The position numbers and the translations under genes are program-made. From the NCBI RefSeq assembly GCF_040149665.1, contig NZ_JBEFLP010000001.1, positions 930,001-994,000 on the forward strand: DNA of 64,000 nucleotides. Direction: 5' to 3'. The stretch comes from Sulfitobacter sp. HNIBRBA3233 (GTDB taxonomy: Bacteria > Pseudomonadota > Alphaproteobacteria > Rhodobacterales > Rhodobacteraceae). This document shows, in pieces, positions 14,455 to 23,678 of the stretch; position 1 is the first letter of the stretch, and every line of letters begins with the position of its first letter. The notes under the pieces were generated by a model. The model searched no databases, was not told the origin of the DNA, and worked only from the letters and a program-made list of their open reading frames with translations.

Positions 14455-16913
14455 GTCATCTCACCCGTATCGGGGCGCGCGGCATCGCTGGGGTCCGTTT
14501 GCTGCTGGCTGTCGGGCTCGGCTGTGGCGGGCGTGGCAGTGTCCTTGCCGCCATCCTGGCGCAGAACCTCGGGGTTGCGCAGCCACACGTCGCGCTGCGC
14601 GAAGGGGATCTCGATCCCCTCCTCCGCGAACCGCGCCGCGATGGCGTGATTGACGTCACTCTTGACCGGCATCATCCAGTTCACGTCGCGCAAGAACATC
14701 CTGATCTCGAATTCCAGCGCATCGGCGCCGAAGTTCAGGAACAGAACCGCTGGCGCGGGATTGGCAAGCGCCATGGGCTGGGCATCCGCGATTTCCTTGA
14801 GGATTGCCTCGACCCGTTTCGTATCGGTGCCGTAGGCGACACCCACCGGGATGATGACGCGCCCGAGCGTGTTGCCGCGGGTGTAGTTCGTCACCGTGCC
14901 CGAGACGAGATCGGCGTTTGGCACGATCACATCCGTGCGGTCGAAAGTCTCGATCCGGGTGGAGCGGACCGAGATGTCACGCACATACCCCATCTGCCCG
15001 CCCGAAACCTCGATCCAGTCCCCTTCGGAAATCGGCCGCTCGATCAGCAGGATGATACCCGAGACGAAGTTCGAGACGATGTTCTGAAGGCCGAAACCGA
15101 TCCCGACCGACAGCGCACCGGCAACGATGGCGAGCGAGCTGAGGTCGATCCCCGCGCCGGTGATGGCAAGCAGCGCGGCAAGGAAAATACCGATATACCC
15201 CAGGCCGGACACAATGGCGTTCTGCCCACCCTTGTCGATCTTCGTCTTGGGCAGGACGTTGGTTTTCAGCGCCCCCTGCGCGAGCCGTGTCAGCAGGTAG
15301 CCCGCGATAAAGATCAGCGCGAAGGTCAGGAAATCCGTGGGCGAGATGCGCGTCGTGCCAATGGCAAATCCGCGCTGGAAGGCCGCCCAGATCTCGGTCA
15401 AGTCCGAGACGCGTGCGCCCCAGATCAGCGCCAGCGCAGGCGCGGCAACCATCAGCAGGACCATCCCGAAGACAATGGGCATCAGCGCCTCGCGCGCGGC
15501 AGAGCCCTGCCCGGTCACGGCCCCGTAGACATCCGCACTGAACCGCTGCAACGCCAGTACAAGGCCCAGAATAATCAGCGTGGCAATGAACGGGAAAAGG
15601 AAGAAGTCGGCAGCGTTCTCGTATCCCGCCGCTTGCAGCAGCGGTGCCGCCACGGCCACCAGCAGCGCGCCCGTCCCCAGACTGCGCACAACACGCGCAA
15701 GGGTGCTGGCGCGGGTGATTTCCTCGTCCTCGTCCTGTACGACCTCGGCGCCGAACCGGCGCAGCAACTGGCCGATCCGGAACAGCGCGTAGCACATCAC
15801 CACCGTGAACGGGAAAGACACGACCGTTCGCGCGGCGGCGCTTGCCTCGTCCAGCTCCAGTGTGATCCGTAGGATCGCATCGGCGATAATCATCACTGTG
15901 ATCAGGCTGACCAGCCAACGCGCGGACCTGCGGTCGCTGTCGGACAGCTGCAACAGCGCCTCGTCCTCGTCGCGTGCAAAAAGCTGTTCGGACACCCAGC
16001 GGAACCCGAGGATGATCCCCCCCAGAATCGGGATCATCGTCGCGATCTCGTCACCGCGACTGCCCAGATACCCCGAGCGGATTGCGGCAAAGCTGAGCAG
16101 GGTCAGCCCGACGAAAGGCAGCGCGATCCGCAAAAGCGACACCACGAAACGCCAGACCCCCAGCCCGCGCGTCTCTGCCCGGCGCAGGCGCGCCACGATC
16201 AGCGTCGACCACTTGCGCCCCCGCAGGATCAGAACCAGACCCGCCACCGTCGCAAGCAGGATAATCGGCAAATTCTTCCGCAAGAGCTCGGCCTGCGCCT
16301 CGCGCTCTTCTTCGGTGCGGTCGGTATCCCAAAGCTCTTCGACCGCATAGACAAGCTCGGCCATGGCCTGCGGCCAGTAGACCGGATTGAGCGGCGACTC
16401 GATCACTTCCAGCAGGGCTTCGGTCTGCCGCGCGCGCAGGATGCTGTCGATCTCGCCGATCAGGCCATCCGCACGCGTATAGGCCGCGTCGGCCCGCGTC
16501 ACGGGGGCCGTCAGCGTGGCCAGCTGCGCCTCGAGCTCTTTTCGCTGTGCGGCGACATCGGCAGCTTCGGGGGCGGCATCGTTCTGCGATGGCGTCGATC
16601 CGTCCGCGCTGTCGGCAGGCGCTTGGCCAAGCGCGGCAAGCTGGTCGCGCAGGCTGGCGATCCGATCGGAGTTTACGCTGCGCGCGTCGTTGAAATCTTC
16701 GCGGAAATCGGCAAGCCGCGACCGCAGGACTTCGAGCGTTTCGTTTTCGGTATCGGGATCGTCGACAGCTTCTTCGGCGCGGTTGGCCACGTCCTGCCAG
16801 AGCGCCATGTCGACCCCCGGCACGTCCTGTGCGGCAAGGGCACTGACGCACAGGATCCAAAGGCCCAGCAGCGCCGCTGCAAAGCCACCGGCGCGAACGA
16901 TCCTCGCGGTCAT
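14451..16913 (-). CDS. Large MscS-family mechanosensitive channel (DUF3772 type)
   Basis: 820 residues from the ATG at 16913, which overlaps the cysK stop (ATGA); the frame open to 17039 lies inside cysK. A signal peptide (AALLGLWILCVSALAAQD) is followed by a periplasmic helical domain with coiled-coil character (about 35-235), about ten membrane segments, and the MscS core: LGFGLQNIVSNFVSGIILLIERP (about residues 600-622, the pore helix and start of the beta domain) and EVSGGQMGYVRDISVRSTRIETFDRTDVIVPN. This is the KefA/MscM-like architecture with the extra N-terminal domain. It opens on membrane tension to release solutes in osmotic downshock. The C-terminal 60 residues are low complexity (TPATAEPDSQQQTDPSDAA). 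Confidence 0.92.
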   Translation of the reverse strand: MTARIVRAGGFAAALLGLWILCVSALAAQDVPGVDMALWQDVANRAEEAVDDPDTENETLEVLRSRLADFREDFNDARSVNSDRIASLRDQLAALGQAPADSADGSTPSQNDAAPEAADVAAQRKELEAQLATLTAPVTRADAAYTRADGLIGEIDSILRARQTEALLEVIESPLNPVYWPQAMAELVYAVEELWDTDRTEEEREAQAELLRKNLPIILLATVAGLVLILRGRKWSTLIVARLRRAETRGLGVWRFVVSLLRIALPFVGLTLLSFAAIRSGYLGSRGDEIATMIPILGGIILGFRWVSEQLFARDEDEALLQLSDSDRRSARWLVSLITVMIIADAILRITLELDEASAAARTVVSFPFTVVMCYALFRIGQLLRRFGAEVVQDEDEEITRASTLARVVRSLGTGALLVAVAAPLLQAAGYENAADFFLFPFIATLIILGLVLALQRFSADVYGAVTGQGSAAREALMPIVFGMVLLMVAAPALALIWGARVSDLTEIWAAFQRGFAIGTTRISPTDFLTFALIFIAGYLLTRLAQGALKTNVLPKTKIDKGGQNAIVSGLGYIGIFLAALLAITGAGIDLSSLAIVAGALSVGIGFGLQNIVSNFVSGIILLIERPISEGDWIEVSGGQMGYVRDISVRSTRIETFDRTDVIVPNADLVSGTVTNYTRGNTLGRVIIPVGVAYGTDTKRVEAILKEIADAQPMALANPAPAVLFLNFGADALEFEIRMFLRDVNWMMPVKSDVNHAIAARFAEEGIEIPFAQRDVWLRNPEVLRQDGGKDTATPATAEPDSQQQTDPSDAARPDTGEMT

Positions 16914-17944
16914 ACGTCCTCGAATACGGAAGGAAGCTCGGCCGGTTCGCGGTCCAGCCATTCGGGAACCGGAAGATCCTTTTCGCGCAGGAACGCAGGG
17001 TTGAACAGCTTGGACTGGTAGCGGGTGCCGTAATCGCACAGGATCGTCACGATCGTATGGCCCGGGCCCATTTCCTTGGCCATGCGGATCGCGCCCGCGA
17101 TATTCACACCCGAGGACGCGCCCAGGCAGATGCCCTCATGCTCCAGCATGTCAAAGACCACCGGCAGCGCCTCGCTGTCGGGGATGTTGTAGGCGTAGTC
17201 CGGGGTGAACCCTTCGAGGTTCTTGGTGATGCGCACCTGCCCGATGCCCTCGGCGATGGAGGACCCCTCCGTCACGATTTCACCGGTCTTGTAATAGCTG
17301 TAAAGCCCTGCCCCATCGGGATCGGCGATACCGATCTTCACACCCTTGGGCTGCAGCGCAATTGCGGTGCCCGCAAGGGTTCCGCCAGAGCCTACGGCGC
17401 AGATGAACCCGTCGACCTTGCCGTCGGTCTGCGCCCAGATTTCGGGGCCGGTCGTTTCGACATGGGCCTGCCGGTTGGCAACGTTGTCGAACTGGTTGGC
17501 CCAGATGACCCCTTCGTTCGTCGTGCGCGCCAGTTCAGCGGCAAGGCGTTCGGAATAGCGGATGAAGTTGTTGGGGTTGCGGTAGGGCGCTGCCGGCACT
17601 TCGACCAGTTCAGCGCCAGCCAGCCGCAACATCTGCTTTTTCTCTTCCGACTGTGTCTCGGGAATGACGATGACCGTCTTGAAGCCCATGGACGACCCCA
17701 CCAGCGCAAGGCCGATCCCGGTGTTGCCCGCCGTTCCTTCGACGATGGTGCCGCCGGGCTTGAGCGCGCCACGCGCGATCGCGTCGCGGATGATGAACAG
17801 GGCCGCGCGGTCCTTGACCGATTGGCCGGGGTTCATGAACTCGGCCTTGCCATAAATCTCGCAGCCGGTTTCGGCACTGGCCTGCCGAAGTCTGATAAGC
17901 GGGGTGTTTCCGACCGCATGTTCAAGATCGCGCGCTACGTGCAT
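16910..17944 (-). CDS. cysK: Cysteine synthase A (O-acetylserine sulfhydrylase)
   Basis: 344-residue fold-type II PLP enzyme that makes cysteine from O-acetylserine and sulfide. GNTPLIRL opens the protein, NPGQSVKDRAA holds the PLP lysine (about residue 44), GTAGNTGIGLA binds the substrate carboxylate and cofactor phosphate, and GSGGTLAGTA is the phosphate loop. It is about 30 residues longer than E. coli CysK at the C-terminus, as usual for the alphaproteobacterial form. Located 47 bp downstream of trgB: in Rhodobacter sphaeroides trgAB and cysK together support tellurite resistance (recalled), so the order here is the same conserved locus. Confidence 0.95.
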   Translation of the reverse strand: MHVARDLEHAVGNTPLIRLRQASAETGCEIYGKAEFMNPGQSVKDRAALFIIRDAIARGALKPGGTIVEGTAGNTGIGLALVGSSMGFKTVIVIPETQSEEKKQMLRLAGAELVEVPAAPYRNPNNFIRYSERLAAELARTTNEGVIWANQFDNVANRQAHVETTGPEIWAQTDGKVDGFICAVGSGGTLAGTAIALQPKGVKIGIADPDGAGLYSYYKTGEIVTEGSSIAEGIGQVRITKNLEGFTPDYAYNIPDSEALPVVFDMLEHEGICLGASSGVNIAGAIRMAKEMGPGHTIVTILCDYGTRYQSKLFNPAFLREKDLPVPEWLDREPAELPSVFEDV

Positions 17945-17991
17945 GGCATGGCCTCCGTTTCAGGGATGCAAATACCTCTATCCGCGCGAAA

Positions 17992-19098
17992 TCAAGACCT
18001 CAACCGCTTACGGTGATGCGCCAGCCAATAGCACAGCAGCAAAAGCGGCGCATTCACCAGACGCTGGCCTTCGGCCATTTCCAGAAACTCAGCGAAATCA
18101 AACAGGTGCGACCGGATATCTTCGGCTTCGGTTTCCAGCCCGCCAACGCCGGTCACGGTATCGGGCAAGTCCGCCAACCCCACGAAAACGTGAAAGAAAT
18201 CGGTCGTGCTTCCGGGGCTGGCATAACATTGCCCAACCTGCTCCAAACGCGAAAGCGTCAGCCCCGCTTCTTCCTGCGCTTCCCTGTGGGCGGCTTCTGC
18301 CGGCGTTTCACCGGGATCGACACGCCCTGCGATGGGTTCGTATTGCCAAAGCTCGGGATCACCGCGCCCCAGCGGGCCAACGCGCACCTGTTCGATCATC
18401 ATCACCCGGTCGCGGACCGGATCGTAGGGCAGGACGAGCGAAGCGTCGGCGCCCACCAGATAGGACCGCTCCAGCCGCTCCGACATGCCGCCCGCGAATC
18501 TGCTGTGGCGCATCTCGACTTCGTCGAGGGTCAGGAAACCGCTGTAGGCCTTGCGCTGCGCGATGACCTCGACCTCGCCGTCAAAGGTTCCCTGCCGCGC
18601 GGACGCCCGACCGGCCAAGACCTTGGACCACGCGCGGGTGCGGATCTGGCCGAACCGCTGCGCGACCGTTTGCGCATCTAGGGTGCCGTAATACCCCATC
18701 ACCTCGACCGCGGCATGGCACGACATTTCGCCCCAGTCCGCGACCCAAGCCTCCAGCGACCACGCGCCGGTAGCGGTCCACCTGTCGGGGGGCGAAACAT
18801 AGACCTCGGCCGCCTGCCCGTCCGCCAACTCGACCGGCAGCAGATCATAGGCAAATCCGCCCTCGTAGAAATCCAGCCGCGCGATATCCGCCTTACTAAG
18901 GCCTCGCACCAGCAGGCCATGCGCATCGGCGCCCTTCTCGCGGACAAGCGTGGGAAAGGGCCCCTCGCTGACGCCGCGCACCGCGTAGCCGTTCAGGACC
19001 GCAGGCGCCATCCGCTTGGCATCCGGCGCATACCCCAGCACGATCCGCAAAAGCGGCGCATGACGCAAAGAGCCGTAGAAAAAGATCGAGCGGCTCAC
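17992..19098 (-). CDS. trgB: TrgB: gamma-glutamylcyclotransferase-like plus Nudix hydrolase
   Basis: 368 residues with two enzyme-like domains. Residues 1-125 look like the AIG2/gamma-glutamylcyclotransferase fold (FFYGSLRHAPLL, then GLSKADIARLDFYEGG and YDLLPVEL). Residues about 180-350 form an ADP-ribose-pyrophosphatase-type Nudix domain with a complete Nudix box, GRVDPGETPAEAAHREAQEE then AGL (GX5EX7REUXEEXGU). The upstream helical stretch around 130-180 joins them. The start overlaps trgA by 4 bp (19095-19098). Tellurite resistance was shown for the R. sphaeroides trgAB locus; the actual chemistry of the fused protein is unknown. A link to glutathione turnover or NADH/ADP-ribose housekeeping is possible from the domains. 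Confidence 0.88.
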   Translation of the reverse strand: MSRSIFFYGSLRHAPLLRIVLGYAPDAKRMAPAVLNGYAVRGVSEGPFPTLVREKGADAHGLLVRGLSKADIARLDFYEGGFAYDLLPVELADGQAAEVYVSPPDRWTATGAWSLEAWVADWGEMSCHAAVEVMGYYGTLDAQTVAQRFGQIRTRAWSKVLAGRASARQGTFDGEVEVIAQRKAYSGFLTLDEVEMRHSRFAGGMSERLERSYLVGADASLVLPYDPVRDRVMMIEQVRVGPLGRGDPELWQYEPIAGRVDPGETPAEAAHREAQEEAGLTLSRLEQVGQCYASPGSTTDFFHVFVGLADLPDTVTGVGGLETEAEDIRSHLFDFAEFLEMAEGQRLVNAPLLLLCYWLAHHRKRLRS

Positions 19099-19535
19099 CG
19101 CCAGAGCTTTTTCGCCGTTTCGGCGAGCAATCCGGTAATGACCGCCCCGATCACGGCGGCAATCAGCACGGGTGCTGTCGCGATCGTATAGCCGAATTCG
19201 GAGGCGATGATGAAGATATTGGTCAGCGCCTCCATCGGCCCATCGTAGCGATTGCGCATCGCCAGCCGGAACATCTCGTAGGAGGCGTGGATGCCGAGCG
19301 CCCAGATGAACAGAACCGCCGTACCGGTGATGCCATTGTTGATGGCAGGGACTGTGCCGCGCCCTGCCCGCGGTCCGACAACCCGCCAGCCAACGGCCAG
19401 CCCGACGACCGCGTTGACGTAGTTGAACCAGCCGAAATCAGTGCCCTCCGGCATCAGCGGCTTGATGATTTCCGACAGGATCCACGCAAGGATCGCGAGG
19501 CAGACTGCGCCAACAAGGCTTGCGGCGGTGGGCAT
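19095..19535 (-). CDS. trgA: TrgA family membrane protein
   Basis: 146 residues with four predicted membrane segments (about 4-22, 38-56, 70-92, 118-140). FNYVNAVVGLAVGWRVVGPRAG and NNGITGTAVLFIWALGIHASYEMF are the characteristic blocks. It matches the tellurite-resistance protein TrgA of Rhodobacter by size, topology and position right before trgB, to which it is coupled by ATGA. Molecular function unknown. Confidence 0.85.
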   Translation of the reverse strand: MPTAASLVGAVCLAILAWILSEIIKPLMPEGTDFGWFNYVNAVVGLAVGWRVVGPRAGRGTVPAINNGITGTAVLFIWALGIHASYEMFRLAMRNRYDGPMEALTNIFIIASEFGYTIATAPVLIAAVIGAVITGLLAETAKKLWR

Positions 19536-19568
19536 TTGGGCGGCTCCGTACTGGGCGGGGCGTCAAAC

Positions 19569-20777
19569 TCAGCCCGGCTTGCGCACCGTAATCTGCGTCA
19601 CATCACAATTTCCACTGTCAAAAGTCGCAGCGCAGGAAGTGAGGTAAAAATTCCACATCCGCCGGAACCGCTCGTCAAAGCCGAGTGCCGCGACCTGATC
19701 CCACTTCTCGTTGAAGGTCTCGTGCCAGCGGCGCAGCGTCAGATCGTAGCTTTTGCCGAACTCGACGGATTTCTCGACGCCCAGACCGGCATTTTCAACC
19801 TGCTGGCGCAAGGCGCTGGGGCTGGGCAGCATGCCGCCCGGAAAGATGTATTTCTGGATGAAATCGACACCGCGTTTGTAGACCTTCCAGCGGCGGTCGG
19901 CGACGGTGATGATTTGCAGCGTTGCCATTTTTCCCGGTTTAAGACGTTCCCGCAAGGCATTGAAATACGTGGGCCAATATCTTTCCCCAACGGCCTCGAA
20001 CATCTCGATCGAGGCGATGCCGTCGTAGGAGCCGGTCTCGTCCCGGTAATCCTGAAGCTTGAATTGAACTTTGTCAGAAAGTCCCGCCTTTTCAATGCGA
20101 TCCACGGCGTACTTGAACTGCTCTTCGCTGATGGTCAGGCAGGTCACACGCAATCCGCGCTCTTTCGCGGCATATTCCGCGAAACCGCCCCAGCCACAGC
20201 CGATTTCCAGAACGTGATCGCCGGGCGCGACACCCATCTGATCAACCATGGATTTGTACTTCTCGATCTGCGCGGCTTCGAGGCTTTGCTGCGGTTCGGA
20301 GAAGATCGCGCTCGAGTAGGTCATCGTATCGTCGAGCCACAGGCTGTAGAAATCATTCCCGAGATCATAGTGATACGAGATGTTCTTGCGCGCCTGCTTT
20401 TTTGAGTTGCGTTGCAGCCAGAAGCGCAGCTTCTCGTACCAGCGCACAAAGCCCATGCCGGGAAAGCCGTCGTAGAGTTCTTCGTTGTCGTGGTGGATGA
20501 AGTCCATGAAGGCCTGCAGGTCCGGGGTGCTCCACCAGCCATCGAGGTAGGCGTCGCAAAAGCCCAGATCCCCTTCGCGGATCAAGCGGGCGAACAGATC
20601 GTCGTTATGGATATCCAGCTCGGCCACGGGGCCGGGCTTTTGTCCCTCTGCACGGAACCGGCGACCGTCTGGCAGAACGAAATCTATGCGCCCGTGGCGC
20701 AGGTCTTTTGCCATGCCCATCACATGGGTGAAATATCGCGGCAGGTTTTTCTGCCCTTCCGTACTCGTCAAGATCAT
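19569..20777 (-). CDS. cfa: Cyclopropane-fatty-acyl-phospholipid synthase family protein
   Basis: 402 residues. The N-terminal half holds the lipid-binding region (LGFCDAYLDGWWSTPDLQAF), the C-terminal half the SAM-dependent methyltransferase fold with motif I HVLEIGCGWGGFAEYAA (about 185-201), SYHYDLGNDFYSLWLDDTMTYSSA (helix that binds bicarbonate and lipid in CFA synthases) and FIQKYIFPGGMLPS. It transfers a methylene group from SAM to unsaturated acyl chains of membrane phospholipids. It is followed downstream by trgA and preceded by the photolyase gene. In R. sphaeroides a cfa-like gene and phrA are neighbours under the singlet-oxygen sigma factor RpoE (recalled); no clear RpoE promoter was found here. 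Confidence 0.93.
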   Translation of the reverse strand: MILTSTEGQKNLPRYFTHVMGMAKDLRHGRIDFVLPDGRRFRAEGQKPGPVAELDIHNDDLFARLIREGDLGFCDAYLDGWWSTPDLQAFMDFIHHDNEELYDGFPGMGFVRWYEKLRFWLQRNSKKQARKNISYHYDLGNDFYSLWLDDTMTYSSAIFSEPQQSLEAAQIEKYKSMVDQMGVAPGDHVLEIGCGWGGFAEYAAKERGLRVTCLTISEEQFKYAVDRIEKAGLSDKVQFKLQDYRDETGSYDGIASIEMFEAVGERYWPTYFNALRERLKPGKMATLQIITVADRRWKVYKRGVDFIQKYIFPGGMLPSPSALRQQVENAGLGVEKSVEFGKSYDLTLRRWHETFNEKWDQVAALGFDERFRRMWNFYLTSCAATFDSGNCDVTQITVRKPG

Positions 20778-20807
20778 GTGCAGTCCTCAAAGGGGCTTTC
20801 CTCGGCT

Positions 20808-20823
20808 GTCAGTCTAAACTGAC
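20808..20823. promoter_or_regulatory. Small inverted repeat upstream of cfa
   Basis: GTCAGTCTAAACTGAC has 6-bp perfect arms and a 4-nt centre, in the 64-bp gap between phr and cfa, about 30 bp before the cfa start. It could be an operator or a weak hairpin; nothing else supports either role. Confidence 0.3.
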
Positions 20824-20841
20824 GCACGCGCGGACGGAACA

Positions 20842-22266
20842 TCAAAAGTCCCTGTTTTCATATGCATCCAAGGCACGTTGCCGACCGGCACTTGGTTTCA
20901 CGATGGCATCGGGATATTCGTCATCGGGTGCCATGTTCCAGCGCTGCGGTATTGCGGCGAAGTATTTCAGCGCGTCTTCGTGCGGATCGCTGTGCCCTTC
21001 GGCAATCCAGCGCCCCGCGTAGTCGCGGTTCTTGTCGAATTTGTCGAGTTGCGTCACGGGGTTGAACACCCGGAAATACGGTGTGGCATCCGGGCCGGAG
21101 CCCGCAGACCATTGCCAGCCCATCGCGTTGGAGGCCGGATCCCAGTCGATCAGGCAGTCCTCGAACCACTTCTGGCCGATTTTCCAGTGACACATCAGAT
21201 GCTTGGTCAGATAACTTGCGACAATCATCCGGCCGCGGTTGTGCATGCGTCCGGTCACATACATCTCGCGCATGGCCGCATCCACAAAGGGCACGCCCGT
21301 GCGACCCTGCTTCCATGCCTTCACCTCGGCCAGCCGCTCGTCCTCGTTCCACGGAAAGCTGTCCCACTCCTCGCGCCAGTTCGCGTGGGTGATCCGCGGC
21401 GTGTGGTGCATCAGGTGATAGGCGAACTCGCGCCAGACGAGTTCTTTGAGGAAAGTCTCGGCGCCCTTCTTGCCCTCTTGCAGGGCCCGCTGGCCCGCAT
21501 GCCAGCACTGATGGGCCGAGATTTCACCGAGCGACAGATTTTCCGACAGACAGGATGTTCCATCCACTCCCGGCAGATCGCGCGTGGTGTCATAGTCTTC
21601 GACCTTATGCGCCAGAAACGCGCCCAGACGGCTTTGGGCCGCATCCTCGCCCAGCTGCACGAAGGGCCGGACGATATCGGCGCCGCGCTGCATTGCCCCT
21701 GCCATGTTCCAGTCCGCCAGATCGTCGGACGCGGGCCATGTGTCGGGCGCGCGGATGCTGTCGGGGCGGTCCAGCGGCGTCTCGACCGCGCGGTCCTTCA
21801 CGGCGCGCCAGAACGGGGTGTAGACCTTGTAGTAGCCGCCCTGCTTGGTCTCGACGGTCCAAGGCTCGAACATCAGGTGGCCACCGAAGGAGCGCGCGTC
21901 GATGCCGCGGTCTTTCAGGGTTTGCTTGATCGCGCTGTCGCGTTCCACCGCATCCGGATCGTACTGGCGCGTCCAGTAGACAGAGGTGGCCCCGGTCTCT
22001 TCGATCAGCGCCTCCAGCGCGTCCAGCGCCTTGTCCGCGCGCCGCAGGATCAGGCGGCTGTCCTTGCCCTGCAACCGTTCGGCGAAATGTTCTACCCCGA
22101 GGCCCAGCCGGAATTTCGGCGCGGCCCCCAGCCGTGCCACCTGCGCGTCGTGGATAAACACGGGAATGACGGGCCGCCCGGTGTCGCAGGCTGCTTTCAG
22201 GGCGGGATGATCGCTCAGCCGCAGGTCGCGGCGAAGCCACAGAAGGATCGGAGCATTTTCGGACAT
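20842..22266 (-). CDS. phr: Deoxyribodipyrimidine photo-lyase (class I CPD photolyase)
   Basis: 474 residues from the ATG at 22266 (a start three codons earlier is possible). The N-terminal Rossmann-like antenna domain opens with ILLWLRRDLRLSDHPAL. The FAD domain shows LVWREFAYHLMHHTP, GRTGVPFVDAAMREMYVTGRMHN, MIVASYLTKHLMCHW, DCLIDWDPASNAMGWQW and AGSGPDATPYFRVFNP, all hallmarks of class I photolyases, including the Trp and Asn positions near the flavin. It repairs cyclobutane pyrimidine dimers using blue light. It lies 65 bp downstream of the aminotransferase gene and 64 bp upstream of cfa, all on one strand. Confidence 0.95.
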   Translation of the reverse strand: MSENAPILLWLRRDLRLSDHPALKAACDTGRPVIPVFIHDAQVARLGAAPKFRLGLGVEHFAERLQGKDSRLILRRADKALDALEALIEETGATSVYWTRQYDPDAVERDSAIKQTLKDRGIDARSFGGHLMFEPWTVETKQGGYYKVYTPFWRAVKDRAVETPLDRPDSIRAPDTWPASDDLADWNMAGAMQRGADIVRPFVQLGEDAAQSRLGAFLAHKVEDYDTTRDLPGVDGTSCLSENLSLGEISAHQCWHAGQRALQEGKKGAETFLKELVWREFAYHLMHHTPRITHANWREEWDSFPWNEDERLAEVKAWKQGRTGVPFVDAAMREMYVTGRMHNRGRMIVASYLTKHLMCHWKIGQKWFEDCLIDWDPASNAMGWQWSAGSGPDATPYFRVFNPVTQLDKFDKNRDYAGRWIAEGHSDPHEDALKYFAAIPQRWNMAPDDEYPDAIVKPSAGRQRALDAYENRDF

Positions 22267-22331
22267 CGGCACCACGTTGCTATGCGTTTCCCCAGACCTA
22301 GCGCAGGTTTGGTCCGGTCAACCGCAGCGCG

Positions 22332-23555
22332 CTACAAAACGGCGTCGAGCGCTTTGAGCAACTGGTCGATTTCGGCATCGGTCGTGTAATGGGTGAAACT
22401 CAGCCGCAGCACGCCCTTGTCGGCGTCTACTCCCATCGCCTCCAGCGCCCTGCCCGCGTAGAAATCCCCACCGCCGGCCATGACACCGTGCGCTGCCAGC
22501 GCGCGCGCCGCCTCTTCGCCCGGGCGTTGCAGCGCCAGTGCCACGGTGGGCGCGCGGCCTCTTGCGTCTGCCGGACCGATCAGGCGCACCGAATTGCGGT
22601 CCTTCACCGCGTCGAGAAGCCGTTGTAAGAGCACGGTTTCGTGGCCGCGCATCAGGTCATGCGCAACCGCGCCACGGGCAGCGCCGCTGGCATCCTTGCA
22701 TCCGTGGTGGGCCGCCAGTGCATCGACGTAATCCGCCATTCCGGCAGAGGCCGCCACCTGCGCATGATCAGGCCCCGCCGGGGTGAAGCGCTTGTAGAGC
22801 GTACCTGCGTTAAAGACATGCCCCTGATCGGGCAGCAACTCACCCAGCGCGCGGCGGATCACCATAAGCCCCTGATGCGGCCCGTAGGTCTTGTAGGCCG
22901 AGAACAGGTAGATATCCGGCCCCAGCGCGCCCACATCGACAAAACCGTGCGGCGCGTAGGACACACCGTCGACACAGACGAAGGCCCCCGCGGCATGGGC
23001 GAGAGCGGTGATTTCGGTGACCGGATTGATCTCTCCGACCACGTTGGAGCAATGCGGGAAGCAGACCAGCCGAACCTTGTCGTCTAGGATCTGTTCGAGC
23101 GCGTCGGGATCGAGGTGGCCTGTCTCGGGATCGATGCGCCATTCGCGCACCTCGATGCCCCGCTCGGCCAGACGGCGCCACGGTCCGGTATTGGCCTCGT
23201 GGTCCTGGTTGGTGACCACGATCGCCTCGCCGGGGGTCAGCATCTGGCCAAAGGCCTGCGCCAGCACATAGGTGTTCTGCGTGGTCGAGGGGCCAAAGCT
23301 CAGCTCGTCGGTGTCCACGCCCAGAAGGGCGGCCATGCGGCTGCGGGCCTCGTCCATCTCCTCGCCCGCGACTGTGCTGGCCGCATAGGGCGCATAGGGC
23401 TGCACCTTGCGCTGCGTGTAATACCGCATCAGCCGGTCGATGACCGGTTTGCAGGTATAGCTGCCGCCGGCATTCTCGAAGAACGCCTGCCCTTGCAGGG
23501 AGGGTTCGGAAAAGGCGGGGAATTGGGCGCGCACCCAGTCGATATCAAGTGTCAT
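22332..23555 (-). CDS. Class V aminotransferase / cysteine desulfurase-like protein
   Basis: 407 residues from the ATG at 23555; an in-frame GTG five codons earlier is possible. PLP enzyme of the NifS/Csd superfamily: FENAGGSYTCKPVID near the start, TTQNTYVLAQAFG, NQDHEANTGPW, HCSNVVGEINPV, CVDGVSYAPHGFVDV, and the Schiff-base lysine in LFSAYKTYGPHQG (about residue 220). The catalytic Cys loop of true group II desulfurases is not obvious: the matching region reads MAGGGDFYAGRALEAMG. It belongs to the 'cysteine desulfurase-like' branch whose substrate is not known. It could be co-transcribed with phr. Confidence 0.85.
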   Translation of the reverse strand: MTLDIDWVRAQFPAFSEPSLQGQAFFENAGGSYTCKPVIDRLMRYYTQRKVQPYAPYAASTVAGEEMDEARSRMAALLGVDTDELSFGPSTTQNTYVLAQAFGQMLTPGEAIVVTNQDHEANTGPWRRLAERGIEVREWRIDPETGHLDPDALEQILDDKVRLVCFPHCSNVVGEINPVTEITALAHAAGAFVCVDGVSYAPHGFVDVGALGPDIYLFSAYKTYGPHQGLMVIRRALGELLPDQGHVFNAGTLYKRFTPAGPDHAQVAASAGMADYVDALAAHHGCKDASGAARGAVAHDLMRGHETVLLQRLLDAVKDRNSVRLIGPADARGRAPTVALALQRPGEEAARALAAHGVMAGGGDFYAGRALEAMGVDADKGVLRLSFTHYTTDAEIDQLLKALDAVL

Positions 23556-23622
23556 GGCCGCAGGTTTCACCCCGCAGCGGCAAAGGTCAAGGGACGACAG
23601 TGAACGCCCCGCGCAAGCGCAC

Positions 23623-23656
23623 GAAAAAGGGCGGCGCGCACCCTGCGCACCGCCCC
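23623..23656 (-). terminator. Rho-independent terminator of the BCCT gene
   Basis: On the minus strand a 12-bp stem (GGGCGGTGCGCA against TGCGCGCCGCCC, one mismatch) with a 3-nt loop is followed by TTTTTTC, starting 23 bp after the BCCT stop codon. Confidence 0.8.
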
Positions 23657-23678
23657 CTTTTCTCTTATCTTCCGGCGT

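Noticed and set aside
22267-22331. RpoE-type promoter in front of phr
   Set aside because: The gap has no TGATCC-like -35 with a suitable -10; the RpoE link is known only from Rhodobacter sphaeroides.
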